NCBI RefSeq assembly: GCF_001427105.1
Contig: NZ_LMGI01000002.1
Span: 1,672,866-1,736,865 of the forward strand
Direction of reading: 5' to 3'
DNA length: 64,000 bases
Source: Sphingopyxis sp. Root154
GTDB lineage: Bacteria > Pseudomonadota > Alphaproteobacteria > Sphingomonadales > Sphingomonadaceae
In this document: positions 7,413 through 15,907 of the stretch, in pieces
Position numbering within the stretch: the stretch's first letter is position 1
Layout of the letters: every line of letters starts with the position of its first letter
Program-made: the position numbers and the translations under genes
The notes under the pieces: generated by a model
Seen by the model: the letters and a program-made list of their open reading frames with translations, nothing else
Databases searched by the model: none
What the model was told of the DNA's origin: nothing

Positions 7413-9728
7413 ATGGCTAGCCGCAAGGCCGCACCCGCAAAGGCGGATTGGCGCACCGTTTTCCGCCAAAGCATCGCACGATCGCTCGTGATCGCCGCGG
7501 CGGTGGCGCTGGGGCTTTTCACCCTGTTCCTGACCCTCGCGCTCGTCACCTATGACAGCACCGATGCGGCGCTCAACACCGCCGCCCACGGCACCGCCGC
7601 CAACTGGATGGGCAGCCCGGGGGCCTGGTTCGCCGACCTTGGCCTGTCGATCGGGGGCGCGCCGATTATCCTGCTGCTGCCGCTGCTTGGCATCATCGCG
7701 TGGCGGCTGTGGACGGGCGAGGCGCAGCCCTATTGGCCGCGCCAGCTTGCCTACAGTTTCATCGGCATCCTGCTCGTCGGGCTGGGCGCCGAACTCTGGT
7801 CGCCCGCGACGAATGCGCCCATGCCTGCAGGCTGGGGCGGGATCATCGCGCTGCTGATCGGCGGCGCGGTCGCACCATTGTTCGCGCAGGCAGGCGAGCC
7901 CGCCGCGGCGCTGATCCGCTTTGCGACGATCCTTCTGCTCGTCGGGCTCGGCTTGTGGCTTGCGTGGCGCGCACTTCGGCTCGAAAAGGGCTGGGCGTCG
8001 CGCTTCAAACTGCCCGCCGCCGAGGGCAGCAGCCGCGTCATCGAACCCGCACGCGTGCCAAGCGACGACGTGAAGGCGCCGGATCTTATGGACCGGGTCG
8101 TCCGGCCGCGTGCAGTTGCCGAGCCGAGCGACCGCGCCCCGCCCGAAATCGCCGACCCGGCGCAGCGCACCGCGCCCTCGAAACCCAAGCCGAAGCCGCA
8201 GACCGAGCTGTTTACCAATTACCAGCTGCCGTCGATCGACCTGCTCGCGCCGCCCCCGCCGGGGCCGACCGGGCAGATCGACAAGGCAGGGCTTGAGCGC
8301 AACGCGCGTCTGCTCGAATCGGTGCTCGACGATTTCCAGGTTAAGGGCGTCGTCACCGCGGTGCGCCCCGGCCCCGTCGTCACGATGTACGAGCTGGAGC
8401 CCGCGCCGGGCACGAAGGCCAGCCGCGTATCGAACCTCGCCGACGATATTGCGCGCAACATGTCGGCGCTGTCGGCGCGCATCGCACCGATCCCCGGGCG
8501 CACCGTGATCGGCATCGAACTGCCCAATGCGCACCGCGAATCGGTGGTGCTGCACGAGATCATCGGCAGCGCGCTGTTCCAGGACCAGACCGGCGCGCTG
8601 CCGATCATCCTGGGAAAGAATATTAGCGGCGACGCGATGATCGCCGACCTCGCCCCGATGCCGCACCTGCTGATCGCGGGTACGACGGGCTCGGGTAAAT
8701 CGGTGGGCCTCAACGCGATGATCCTCTCGCTTCTCTATCGCCTGGGCCCTGACCAGGTGAAGATGATCATGATCGATCCCAAGATGCTGGAACTCAGCGT
8801 CTATGACGACATCCCGCATTTGCTCGCCCCCGTGGTCACCGAACCCAAGAAAGCGATCCGCGCCCTCAAATGGGCGGTCGAGCAGATGGAGGACCGCTAC
8901 CGGATGATGTCCTCGCTGTCGGTGCGCAACCTCGCCTCCTACAACGACAAGGTCCGCGGCGCGCTCGCCAAGGGCAAGTCGCTCGGCCGCCGCGTCCAGA
9001 CGGGCTACGATCCCGACACCGGCCAGCCGATATATGAAGAAGAGGCGCTCGATTATGCGCCGCTGCCGCAGATCGTCGTCGTCGTCGACGAACTCGCCGA
9101 TTTGATGATGACCGCGGGCAAGGAGGTCGAATTCCTGATCCAGCGCCTCGCGCAAAAGGCGCGCGCGGCGGGCATCCACCTGATCCTCGCGACGCAGCGT
9201 CCGTCGGTCGACGTCATCACCGGCGTCATCAAGGCAAATTTGCCGACGCGCATCAGCTTCAACGTCACCTCGAAAATCGACAGCCGCACCATCCTTGGCG
9301 AAGCGGGCGCCGAACAACTCCTCGGCAAGGGCGACATGCTCTATGTGCCCGGCGGCAAGCAAATCACGCGCATCCACGGTCCGTTCGTGTCCGACGACGA
9401 AGTCCGCGCAGTCGCCGATCACTGGAAAGGTCAGGGCCGCCCCGATTATATCGAAAGCGTCACCGAGGACCCCGAGGACGGCGGGTTCGCGATGGAGGGC
9501 GCTCCCGCGGGCGGCGACAGCGCCGAAGACCGCATGTACGCCAAGGCATGCCAGATCGTCGTCGAAAGCCAGAAAGCCTCGACCAGCTGGCTGCAGCGCC
9601 AATTGCGCATCGGGTACAACAGCGCGGCGCGCCTGATCGAGCGGATGGAGGAGGAAGGACTGGTCAGCCCGCCGAACCATGTCGGCCGCCGCGACGTGCT
9701 CACCGACCAATATGGCCAGCAACGGTGA
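7413..9728 (+). CDS. ftsK: DNA translocase FtsK
   Basis: The product has 771 residues. Four or five hydrophobic segments lie in the first ~190 residues (e.g. VIAAAVALGLFTLFLTLAL), followed by a short proline/lysine-rich linker. The motor domain carries Walker A GTTGSGKSVGLNAM, Walker B IVVVVDELADLMM and the LATQRPSVDVITG segment. A winged-helix gamma domain at the C-terminus (ASTSWLQRQLRIGYNSAARLIERMEEEG) would read KOPS polarity signals. FtsK anchors at the septum and pumps chromosome termini during division. All expected domains are present. The linker is short compared with E. coli FtsK, as is usual in alphaproteobacteria. Confidence 0.96.
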   Translation: MASRKAAPAKADWRTVFRQSIARSLVIAAAVALGLFTLFLTLALVTYDSTDAALNTAAHGTAANWMGSPGAWFADLGLSIGGAPIILLLPLLGIIAWRLWTGEAQPYWPRQLAYSFIGILLVGLGAELWSPATNAPMPAGWGGIIALLIGGAVAPLFAQAGEPAAALIRFATILLLVGLGLWLAWRALRLEKGWASRFKLPAAEGSSRVIEPARVPSDDVKAPDLMDRVVRPRAVAEPSDRAPPEIADPAQRTAPSKPKPKPQTELFTNYQLPSIDLLAPPPPGPTGQIDKAGLERNARLLESVLDDFQVKGVVTAVRPGPVVTMYELEPAPGTKASRVSNLADDIARNMSALSARIAPIPGRTVIGIELPNAHRESVVLHEIIGSALFQDQTGALPIILGKNISGDAMIADLAPMPHLLIAGTTGSGKSVGLNAMILSLLYRLGPDQVKMIMIDPKMLELSVYDDIPHLLAPVVTEPKKAIRALKWAVEQMEDRYRMMSSLSVRNLASYNDKVRGALAKGKSLGRRVQTGYDPDTGQPIYEEEALDYAPLPQIVVVVDELADLMMTAGKEVEFLIQRLAQKARAAGIHLILATQRPSVDVITGVIKANLPTRISFNVTSKIDSRTILGEAGAEQLLGKGDMLYVPGGKQITRIHGPFVSDDEVRAVADHWKGQGRPDYIESVTEDPEDGGFAMEGAPAGGDSAEDRMYAKACQIVVESQKASTSWLQRQLRIGYNSAARLIERMEEEGLVSPPNHVGRRDVLTDQYGQQR

Positions 9729-9836
9729 GCAACCTTTCCCCGTCTCGCGACTTGAACAGCGTCTAACGACGGGTTCAGCGCGCGTTCAATGCCCGGCTGC
9801 GATGGACCAGTCACCTATTTCAGAGATGAGAGTCCG

Positions 9837-10487
9837 ATGATCTTCAAGACGAACATGACCCGCCTCGCCGTCTGGACGCTCGCGCCGATGGCCGCTACCG
9901 GCTTGGCGATCGGCGCGCCGGCGATCGCCCAGTCGTCGAGCACGCTGGCGTCGGTGCAGTCGCACCTGAAGTCGACGAGCTCGATGACCGCCGACTTCGT
10001 GCAGACCGACCGCAATGGCCAACGGCTAACCGGTAAGCTGACGCTGAAGCGGCCGGGCAAAATCCGGTTCCAGTATCAGAAGGACGTCCCGCTGCTGATC
10101 GTCGGCGACGGCAGCTCGTTAACGATGATCGACTATGAAGTGCGGCAGGTGCAGCGCTGGCCGGTGAAGAATTCGCCACTCGGCGCGCTGCTCGATCCCG
10201 ACCGCGATCTGACGAAATATGCCAGGGTTCTGCCGACCGGCAGCGGCGACGTGCTGAGCGTCGAGGTCAAGGATCCCAAGCGCCCCGAATATGGTACGAT
10301 CACCATGGTATTCGTGCGCGACGGCTCGGCGCCCGCGGGACTCCGCCTGCGCGGCTGGGTCGCACTCGATTCGCAGAACAACCGGACGCGGATCGACCTA
10401 ACCAACCAGAAATTCAACGTCGCGGTCGCCGACTCGGCCTTCAAATGGACCGACCCGCGGCCGAAGCAGCGCGGCCGCGCGGGCTAA
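9837..10487 (+). CDS. lolA: Outer-membrane lipoprotein carrier protein LolA
   Basis: The start is placed at ATG 9837; a second in-frame ATG at 9855 is also possible. A signal peptide (FKTNMTRLAVWTLAPMAATG, ending near AIAQS) precedes a LolA fold: LASVQSHLKSTSSMTADFVQTD, then GKLTLKRPGKIRFQYQ, SSLTMIDYEVRQVQRWPV and the C-terminal sheet. LolA carries lipoproteins across the periplasm. The gene follows ftsK on the same strand after ~108 bp, a neighbourhood seen in many alphaproteobacteria. A strong hairpin terminator follows the stop codon. Confidence 0.9.
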   Translation: MIFKTNMTRLAVWTLAPMAATGLAIGAPAIAQSSSTLASVQSHLKSTSSMTADFVQTDRNGQRLTGKLTLKRPGKIRFQYQKDVPLLIVGDGSSLTMIDYEVRQVQRWPVKNSPLGALLDPDRDLTKYARVLPTGSGDVLSVEVKDPKRPEYGTITMVFVRDGSAPAGLRLRGWVALDSQNNRTRIDLTNQKFNVAVADSAFKWTDPRPKQRGRAG

Positions 10488-10516
10488 CCCAACCCGCCCG
10501 CAGCGTTCAAAATCAA

Positions 10517-10553
10517 GGCGCCGAATCCGCGAAACGGATTCGGCGCCATTTTT
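10517..10553 (+). terminator. Rho-independent terminator of lolA
   Basis: A perfect 13-bp stem (GGCGCCGAATCCG 10517-10529 with its complement 10535-10547) has a CGAAA loop and is followed by ATTTTT. Confidence 0.9.
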
Positions 10554-10614
10554 CCGGACCAACGGACGTCACGCATCGACGAACTGCAAGAATGGCGCCG
10601 GAGCGTGCATTTTG

Positions 10615-10793
10615 TTCAGCTTGGCGACAGGGAAGACCGTCTATTTCATCTCTCGAAGGCGCCAACACGGCCCCCGGATTTGGGTTTCCCCCTGTTGCCC
10701 CACCCGGACTGCCAGGTGCCTTCATTCAAGAGCGTGACGAACGCTGACCTTGAACCCCCGTTCCACCGCCCCTGGGACGGGGGTTTAATTTAT
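10615..10793 (+). ncRNA. Structured RNA candidate between lolA and xthA
   Basis: This 356-bp gap between lolA and xthA is densely self-complementary downstream of the lolA terminator. A 10-bp helix pairs 10623-10632 (GGCGACAGGG) with 10690-10699 (CCCTGTTGCC, one G-U). A short hairpin AGCGT/ACGCT lies at 10731-10745. A 12-bp G/C-rich hairpin follows at 10753-10785, then TAATTTAT, looking like an intrinsic terminator. A weak CTGCAA / CATTTT pair lies just upstream. The ACCTTGAACC before the last hairpin recalls a segment near the 3' end of E. coli 6S RNA, but the overall fold and location do not clearly match 6S. Alternatives are another sRNA or a leader controlling xthA. There is no credible ORF here. 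Confidence 0.4.
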
Positions 10794-10843
10794 CCGGTGT
10801 TTGGGACGTTGCGCGCCTCCCCGCGCGCCGATAGAGCCACCGC

Positions 10844-11638
10844 ATGACTCGCACCAGCATCGCTTCGTGGAATATCAACAGCGTCCGCGCCCGCATCGGC
10901 ATCGTCGAAAAATTCCTTCGCGAAGAAGCGCCTGACGTCCTCTGCCTGCAGGAGACGAAGGTCGAATGCACCCTGTTCCCGCCCGACATGTTCAAGCGGC
11001 TGGGCTATGAGCATATTGTCACCCACGGCCAGCGCATGCACCACGGCGTCGCGATCGTCAGCAAGCTGCCGCTGGCCGACGTGCGCAAATATGACTGGCA
11101 GGCGAATGGCGAGGCGCGCCATGTCGGCGTCACGCTGCCGTCGGGCGTCCGGCTCGACAATGTCTATATTCCCGCGGGCGGCGACATTCCCGACCGCGAA
11201 CTAAACCCCAAATTCGGGCAGAAACTCGATTTCTTCGGCCGCATGACCGAATGGGCGACGACGCTCGCGGGTACGCCGACGGTTCTCACCGGCGATTTCA
11301 ACGTCGCGCCGCTCGAAAGCGACGTCTGGAACCACAAGGCGCTGCTCGACGTCGTCAGCCACACGCCGATCGAGGTCGAAACGCTCGCACGGCTGCAGGC
11401 GGCGTCGAACTGGGTCGATCTCGGGCGCCACTTCATCCCGGCGCCGGAGCGGCTCTATACATGGTGGAGCTACCGCGCGAAGGATTGGGAAGCGTCGAAC
11501 CGCGGCCGCCGGCTTGATCATATGTGGGTCACCCCCGACCTGATGTCCAAGGCAGTGTCGCACCGCATCGTCCAGCCGGCGCGCAGTTGGGAACGGCCGT
11601 CGGACCATATCCCGCTGATCACCGAGTTCGATTTTTGA
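10844..11638 (+). CDS. xthA: Exodeoxyribonuclease III (AP endonuclease family)
   Basis: The product has 264 residues with the full EEP-nuclease motif set: ASWNINSVRARI, the metal-binding LCLQETKVE, a GVAIVSK strand, LTGDFNVAPLESDVWN, a GRRLDHMWVTPDL box and the terminal SDHIPLITEF. These are the catalytic Glu, Asp, Asn and His residues of exonuclease III, which incises abasic sites and degrades 3' ends in base-excision repair. The stop codon overlaps the TTG start of ribA, so the two genes are translationally coupled. Confidence 0.95.
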   Translation: MTRTSIASWNINSVRARIGIVEKFLREEAPDVLCLQETKVECTLFPPDMFKRLGYEHIVTHGQRMHHGVAIVSKLPLADVRKYDWQANGEARHVGVTLPSGVRLDNVYIPAGGDIPDRELNPKFGQKLDFFGRMTEWATTLAGTPTVLTGDFNVAPLESDVWNHKALLDVVSHTPIEVETLARLQAASNWVDLGRHFIPAPERLYTWWSYRAKDWEASNRGRRLDHMWVTPDLMSKAVSHRIVQPARSWERPSDHIPLITEFDF

Positions 11639-12702
11639 GCGACGTCGCCGACCATGAGGGCGCCCGGCGCGCGGCACGCGCCATCGACGCGCTGCGCCGC
11701 GGCTGGCCGCTCCGTGTGGTCGGCGCGGACGGGTCGCTCGACCTGCTCGCGGTCGAAAGCGCGCGCGATGAGGCGCTTGGCGAATTTGGAAGCCATGATG
11801 TGCTGCTCTCGGGCGAGCGCGCGGTTACGCTCAAGCTCACCAACCAGCGCATCGCCGCAACCCCGGGTCCGGTCCGGCTGGCGGGTGCCGGCGATAGCGT
11901 CACCGCGGCGCTCGCGCTCGCCGATCCGGCGCTCGATCTTGCGAACCCACTCAAGGGCCCATTCCGTACCGTCGCGACGGACGGCGAAGCGGCAGCGACC
12001 GCCGCGATGACGATGGCGCGGCACGCCGGACTGCTCCCCGCTTTCTTCGTGCGCGAGGCGGCGGGTACGGCCGAAACCGAATGCAGCGTCGACGATGTCG
12101 CCACGCTGCTCGACCCGGCGCGCCTCCAGATCGCCGCGCGCGCGCGCCTTCCCGTCGAAGCCAGCGAAAGCGCCGAAATCGTCGCCTTCCGTAGCCCTGA
12201 AGAAGCTTCGGATCATGTCGCGCTCGTCATTGGCAAGCGCGACGGCAATCCGCCCGTCGTCCGTCTCCACAGCGAATGCCTGACCGGAGATGTGCTCGGC
12301 AGCCTCAAATGCGATTGCGGGCCGCAGCTCCATGCCGCGCTCCATGCGATGGCGGACGCGCCGTGGGGCGTGCTGCTATATCTGCGGCAGGAAGGGCGCG
12401 GGATCGGTCTCGTCAACAAGCTGCGCGCCTATGCGCTGCAGGATCAGGGTTATGACACCGTCGATGCCAATCTGCGGCTTGGCTTTCCGGTCGAGGCGCG
12501 CGACTTCGCGATCGCCGGACGGATGCTCGAACTGCTGAACATCCCGCGCATCCGGCTGATGACGAACAATCCGGATAAGGTCGCGCGGCTCGAAAAAGAG
12601 GGCGTCGAGGTTATCGAACGCATCCCGCTCGCGCTGCCGACGAACAAATATAACGAACAATATCTCGCGACCAAGCGCGATCGGACGGGGCATCAACTCT
12701 AA
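11635..12702 (+). CDS. ribA: GTP cyclohydrolase II with N-terminal extension
   Basis: The start is a TTG at 11635, overlapping the xthA stop (TTGA); the alternative ATGs are internal. The product has 355 residues. The C-terminal ~200 residues are a complete GTP cyclohydrolase II: VVRLHSECLTGDVLGSLKCDCG with the three zinc cysteines, LLYLRQEGRGIGLVNKLRAY, DTVDANLRLGF, and MTNNPDKVARLEKEGVEV. It makes the first riboflavin intermediate from GTP. The ~150-residue N-terminal part lacks recognisable DHBP-synthase motifs. It resembles the extra region of 350-residue RibA proteins from alphaproteobacteria and may be a degenerate RibB-like domain (inference). Confidence 0.92.
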   Translation: MSDVADHEGARRAARAIDALRRGWPLRVVGADGSLDLLAVESARDEALGEFGSHDVLLSGERAVTLKLTNQRIAATPGPVRLAGAGDSVTAALALADPALDLANPLKGPFRTVATDGEAAATAAMTMARHAGLLPAFFVREAAGTAETECSVDDVATLLDPARLQIAARARLPVEASESAEIVAFRSPEEASDHVALVIGKRDGNPPVVRLHSECLTGDVLGSLKCDCGPQLHAALHAMADAPWGVLLYLRQEGRGIGLVNKLRAYALQDQGYDTVDANLRLGFPVEARDFAIAGRMLELLNIPRIRLMTNNPDKVARLEKEGVEVIERIPLALPTNKYNEQYLATKRDRTGHQL

Positions 12703-12703
12703 A

Positions 12704-12734
12704 CGAAAAAGGCGTCGGACAATGCCGACGCCTT
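12704..12734 (-). terminator. Terminator of the LytTR/histidine kinase operon
   Basis: A 10-bp stem (AAGGCGTCGG at 12709-12718 with 12725-12734) is followed on the minus strand by a T-rich tail, TTTTCGTTT. It lies just past the stop of the response regulator gene and almost abuts the convergent ribA stop. Confidence 0.85.
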
Positions 12735-12741
12735 CATCAAA

Positions 12742-13548
12742 TCAATGCACGAAGCGCGCGACCACGTCGCGATAACTTCGACTGACCTTCACCTGCGCGC
12801 CCGAACCGAGCACGAGGAAGCATTCGCCATTGGTGTGCGGCTTGACCTGCTTCACCTGCGACAAATTCACGATCGTCGAGCGATGCACGCGCTGGAAATT
12901 GCGCGGGTCGAGCCGCTTTTCCAGATCCTTCATCGTTTCGCGCAGGATCAGGCTGTTGTCGGCGGTGTAGATGCACATATAGTCACCCGCGGCGTCGATG
13001 CGCTCGATGCTGTCGACGTCGACGCGGAAGATCTGGCCGCGATCCTTGATGTTGATCATCTTTTCATAGCGATCGGCGGCGTGCGTATCGGGGGCGACCT
13101 CGGCGTCATAATCCTCGACCGCTTCGGGCGCGACTTCGGCGAGCACGGTCTTGAGGCGCTCGACCTCGGCGACGCCGCGTTTTTCGGCGAGCCGCTGGCG
13201 GACGCGGTCGAGCGCATCGGCGAGCCGTTCGGGCTCAACCGGCTTGACCAGATAGTCGACCGCCTGCGCCTCGAACGCCCGGATGGCGTGATCCGAATAG
13301 GCGGTGACGAACACCACGAGTGGCGGTTCGACCTCCATCAATCCCTGGATCACCGAAAAGCCATCGAAACCCGGCATCTGGATGTCGAGGAACACCAGAT
13401 CAGGTTTGTGAGTTTTTATCTTTCTGATGGCTTCGCGGCCATTTTGCGCGGTGTCGACGATTTCGACGTCCGCATGCGGTTCGAGCCGCAGTTGCAGGCC
13501 TTGGGTGGCCAATTTTTCATCATCCACCAGGATGGTTCTGATCGTCAT
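12742..13548 (-). CDS. LytTR-family response regulator
   Basis: The product has 268 residues. Receiver domain: TILVDDEKLA with the acidic pocket, phospho-acceptor Asp in DLVFLDIQMPGFDG (~residue 54), a switch threonine in FVTAYSDHA, and the lysine in YLVKPVEP. After a charged linker of ~40 residues, the C-terminal LytTR DNA-binding domain is seen: MINIKDRGQIFRVDVDSIERI, GDYMCIYTADNS, FQRVHRSTIVNLSQV. The ATG overlaps the stop of the upstream sensor kinase gene (ATGA, 4 nt), so the pair forms one operon. The regulated genes are unknown. Confidence 0.93.
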   Translation of the reverse strand: MTIRTILVDDEKLATQGLQLRLEPHADVEIVDTAQNGREAIRKIKTHKPDLVFLDIQMPGFDGFSVIQGLMEVEPPLVVFVTAYSDHAIRAFEAQAVDYLVKPVEPERLADALDRVRQRLAEKRGVAEVERLKTVLAEVAPEAVEDYDAEVAPDTHAADRYEKMINIKDRGQIFRVDVDSIERIDAAGDYMCIYTADNSLILRETMKDLEKRLDPRNFQRVHRSTIVNLSQVKQVKPHTNGECFLVLGSGAQVKVSRSYRDVVARFVH

Positions 13549-14669
13549 GTTCTCTCGGTTCCAATCGTCATTTGCCCATCGGGCTGGAACGGAAACTCGA
13601 TAACCACCGTGAAGCCGCCCTCAGCGCCCACATGGACGTCGAACCGGTGCTGGTCGCCAAAAGCCTGCGCCAGCCGGTCCCTGATATTGGCTAAACCCAC
13701 GCCAGTCGATTCCGTTGCAACCCCAGTGGTGGGGTCCGTACGGTCGGCTGACAATCCCGCGCCGGTGTCGGACACGGTAATCCGAACATTTTGACCGGCC
13801 AACTGTGCGGACAGCGTGATATCGGCACCGTCCTCCTGCGGCGTCACCGCATATTTTATCGCATTTTCGATGAGCGGCTGGAGCAAGAGCGACGGCAATC
13901 GCGCCCGCGCAACCGCCGGGTCGATTGCAAAATGCGGGCGCAGCCGCTCCTCGAACCGCATCTTCTCGATTTCGAGGTAAAGCTTCAGCGTCTCGATTTC
14001 CTGCGCCAGCGTCACCTGCGCGGTCGGCTCGTTCGCGAGCGTGTAGCGGAGGAACGCCGACAGGCGCGACAGCATCGCATTGGCAGGCTCGGCCTGTTTC
14101 AGGAGTACGAGGGTCGAAATGCTGTTCAGCGTGTTGAACAGAAAATGCGGGTTGAGCTGGTAGCGCAGCATCGCCAGCTGCGCCGACGCTGCCTGCGCCT
14201 CGAGCCGGATGACGCGGTCATTCTGTTCCTCGAGCTGGAGGAAATAATTGATCGCGAAATAGAGCGCCGACCAGGCCGCGAGCGACGTCGCGTCGATATA
14301 CATCGCGCCGAGCAGCAGGCTGGTGAAGCCCGCCTCGCTCGCGGGATTCTGGATCTGCGCAACCCACGCGTCGATGAAGGCCCACAGCGCCGTCGCTATC
14401 CCCGCAAGCCCGAAACTGACGCCCCACATCAGCAGCGGGCGGCGGCTGATCAGCGCGCGGTAACAGGCCGACAGGATGAGCGTCAGCGAAAAACCGGTGA
14501 TCGCCGAAATCGTCTGGGGGATCAGGAAGGTGAAGGCCTGGCCATTGGCAAGCCCCGACACCCCGCGCAGGCCGAGCCATGCGGCCCAGCCCAATATCTG
14601 CAGGTTCCAGAAGGCCCGGACCTTGTTGTCGAAAAACGGGCCCGGCGAAGACAGTCGGAAAAGCGGCAT
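13545..14669 (-). CDS. LytS/AlgZ-type membrane sensor histidine kinase
   Basis: The product has 374 residues. About four hydrophobic segments occupy residues ~20-165 (e.g. FTFLIPQTISAITGFSLTLILS). A coiled linker follows, then the His_kinase domain with the phospho-accepting histidine in YQLNPHFLFNTLNSISTLV. The HATPase region carries LPSLLLQPLIENAIKYAV (N box) and glycine loops VSDTGAGLS and GVGLANIRDRL. No periplasmic sensor domain is evident, so the stimulus is likely sensed in or near the membrane. It partners the LytTR regulator encoded immediately downstream with a 4-nt overlap. Confidence 0.92.
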   Translation of the reverse strand: MPLFRLSSPGPFFDNKVRAFWNLQILGWAAWLGLRGVSGLANGQAFTFLIPQTISAITGFSLTLILSACYRALISRRPLLMWGVSFGLAGIATALWAFIDAWVAQIQNPASEAGFTSLLLGAMYIDATSLAAWSALYFAINYFLQLEEQNDRVIRLEAQAASAQLAMLRYQLNPHFLFNTLNSISTLVLLKQAEPANAMLSRLSAFLRYTLANEPTAQVTLAQEIETLKLYLEIEKMRFEERLRPHFAIDPAVARARLPSLLLQPLIENAIKYAVTPQEDGADITLSAQLAGQNVRITVSDTGAGLSADRTDPTTGVATESTGVGLANIRDRLAQAFGDQHRFDVHVGAEGGFTVVIEFPFQPDGQMTIGTERT

Positions 14670-14733
14670 GGGAGTCTGTACGATAGCGATGATCAGTCGC
14701 CGCGCGGGCGATATCGGAAACCGGCGCGGCCGA

Positions 14734-15255
14734 TCATCCGGCGGCTACCGGCGCCAGTCCGCCGTCGCTGCGGATGCGCGCCTGACCAAGTGGCTGCAAC
14801 TCCACACGATGCTTCCAAAGCAATTCCTTGTAACCGATCACCCGGCCATCATGCGCCGTCAATGTTACCGGCCCGATCGGCTGTTCGTCGCGTGCATCGA
14901 CGAGGACAGGGGTCGAGGGCACGCCCGCGCCCCATTTCTCGCCCCATTGGCGGAGCGCAATCATCGCCGGGAGCAATTCAATGCCTTTTTCTGTCAGCTG
15001 ATAGCGGACCTTGCGCCGGTCTTCAGCCATGACTTCGCGCGCCATGATGCCATGGTCGACCAACCGCGACAGCCGGTTCGACAATATGTTGCGCGCGATG
15101 TTCAGTTCCTGCTGAAATTCTTCGAAATGATGGACGCCGTTGAAGGCTGCGCGAAGGATCATGAACGACCATCGCTCGCCCATCGCTTCCAGCGCCAGCG
15201 GCAGGGCGCAATTGCCCCCGTCCATGTCGTTCAGCAGTTCGCGTAATTTTCCCAT
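14734..15255 (-). CDS. HxlR-type winged-helix transcriptional regulator
   Basis: The product has 173 residues. The N-terminal ~110 residues are an HxlR/MarR-like winged helix: a cysteine at residue 16, ALEAMGERWSFMILRAAFNG, HHFEEFQQELNIARNILSNRLSRLVDHGIM, a wing DRRKVRYQLTEKG and a dimerisation helix. The extra ~60 residues hold a small beta-rich extension. HxlR proteins often respond to reactive electrophiles or redox signals through the N-terminal cysteine. The gene is divergent from a small exported-protein gene, with inverted repeats between them, so it may control that gene and itself. Confidence 0.88.
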   Translation of the reverse strand: MGKLRELLNDMDGGNCALPLALEAMGERWSFMILRAAFNGVHHFEEFQQELNIARNILSNRLSRLVDHGIMAREVMAEDRRKVRYQLTEKGIELLPAMIALRQWGEKWGAGVPSTPVLVDARDEQPIGPVTLTAHDGRVIGYKELLWKHRVELQPLGQARIRSDGGLAPVAAG

Positions 15256-15309
15256 AACCCAAGCCCTAACGTAAAATCGGCATATGCGCCAAAAAAATAT
15301 AGGGCCTCC

Positions 15310-15362
15310 GTTGCATTTCGCAACTCAAAGTCTAGGTAGCACCTCGCAACCTTTCGGTTGCG
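15310..15362. promoter_or_regulatory. Two GTTGC/GCAAC inverted repeats in a divergent promoter
   Basis: Two palindromes with the same half-site lie between the HxlR gene and the exported-protein gene: GTTGC-n5-GCAAC at 15310-15324, and CGCAACC-TTTC-GGTTGCG at 15345-15362. The second is also a good RNA hairpin just upstream of the ribosome site at 15371. Either could be the HxlR operator; this is inferred from position and symmetry only. Confidence 0.4.
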
Positions 15363-15380
15363 CAAAAACAGGAGGTCCAA

Positions 15381-15716
15381 ATGCCCATATTCAAGCTTTC
15401 TCCCCGCACCCATTCCTTCGCGATCGCAGGCGCCTCGCTGATCGGCGGCCTCGCATTCGCATCGACGGCCGCAACCGCCGCAGGCGGCACTTATTATCGC
15501 GCCGAACTCGCCAGCCCGGCCACCCAGGCACGCTTCGTCGCGCGCGATGTGGTCTGGGCATGCAACGACGTCAGCTGTGTCGCCGGTCAGGGAACGAGCC
15601 GCCCACTGATCATATGCTCGGCGCTCGCGAAGGTCGTCGGCCCCGTGACGAGCTTCACCGCAGGCGGCAAGGCGCTCGAGGCCGAAGAGCTCACGCGCTG
15701 CAACGCCGCGAAATAA
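15381..15716 (+). CDS. Small exported CC_3452-type protein of unknown function
   Basis: The product has 111 residues and starts after a strong AGGAGG site. It has a signal peptide (Arg/His-containing start, AIAGASLIGGLAFASTAATA). The mature part is GTYYRAELASPATQARFVARDVVW, then a C-x4-C pair (CNDVSC), SRPLIICSALAKVVGPV and the ending FTAGGKALEAEELTRCN. Four cysteines suggest one or two disulfides. The pattern is that of the CC_3452 family of small alphaproteobacterial exported proteins, whose role is not known. The divergent HxlR gene may regulate it. Confidence 0.8.
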   Translation: MPIFKLSPRTHSFAIAGASLIGGLAFASTAATAAGGTYYRAELASPATQARFVARDVVWACNDVSCVAGQGTSRPLIICSALAKVVGPVTSFTAGGKALEAEELTRCNAAK

Positions 15717-15735
15717 TTTGGCCATAAGCCTTGGA

Positions 15736-15784
15736 AAGCCGCCGCGCTTCGCCCGCCTCGCGGGCGGGACAAGGCGGCTTTTCT
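15736..15784 (+). terminator. Terminator with nested hairpin
   Basis: AAGCCGCC (15736-15743) pairs with GGCGGCTT (15773-15780) and is followed by TTTTC. The loop contains a second stem CCCGCC/GGCGGG. It ends the small exported-protein transcript. Confidence 0.8.
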
Positions 15785-15907
15785 ACGCCCTTTTCCGCAT
15801 GGCGAACGATGCTTCCAACCGGCTTTATCAAAGTTGCTGATCTCGGGCGGTTCCGCGCAAGCAAATTTCGCATTGCAATATTGCCTGCATGAACGACATT
15901 GGACGCG

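Noticed and set aside
7041..9722. 893-codon open frame antisense to ftsK
   Set aside because: It is low-complexity Arg/Ala/Asp-rich sequence with no domain, produced by strong G/C third-position bias of ftsK, which has complete motifs.
10605..10847. 80-codon ORF in the lolA-xthA gap
   Set aside because: It runs through strong helices and a terminator, lacks a good ribosome site and resembles no protein; a structured RNA is a better explanation.
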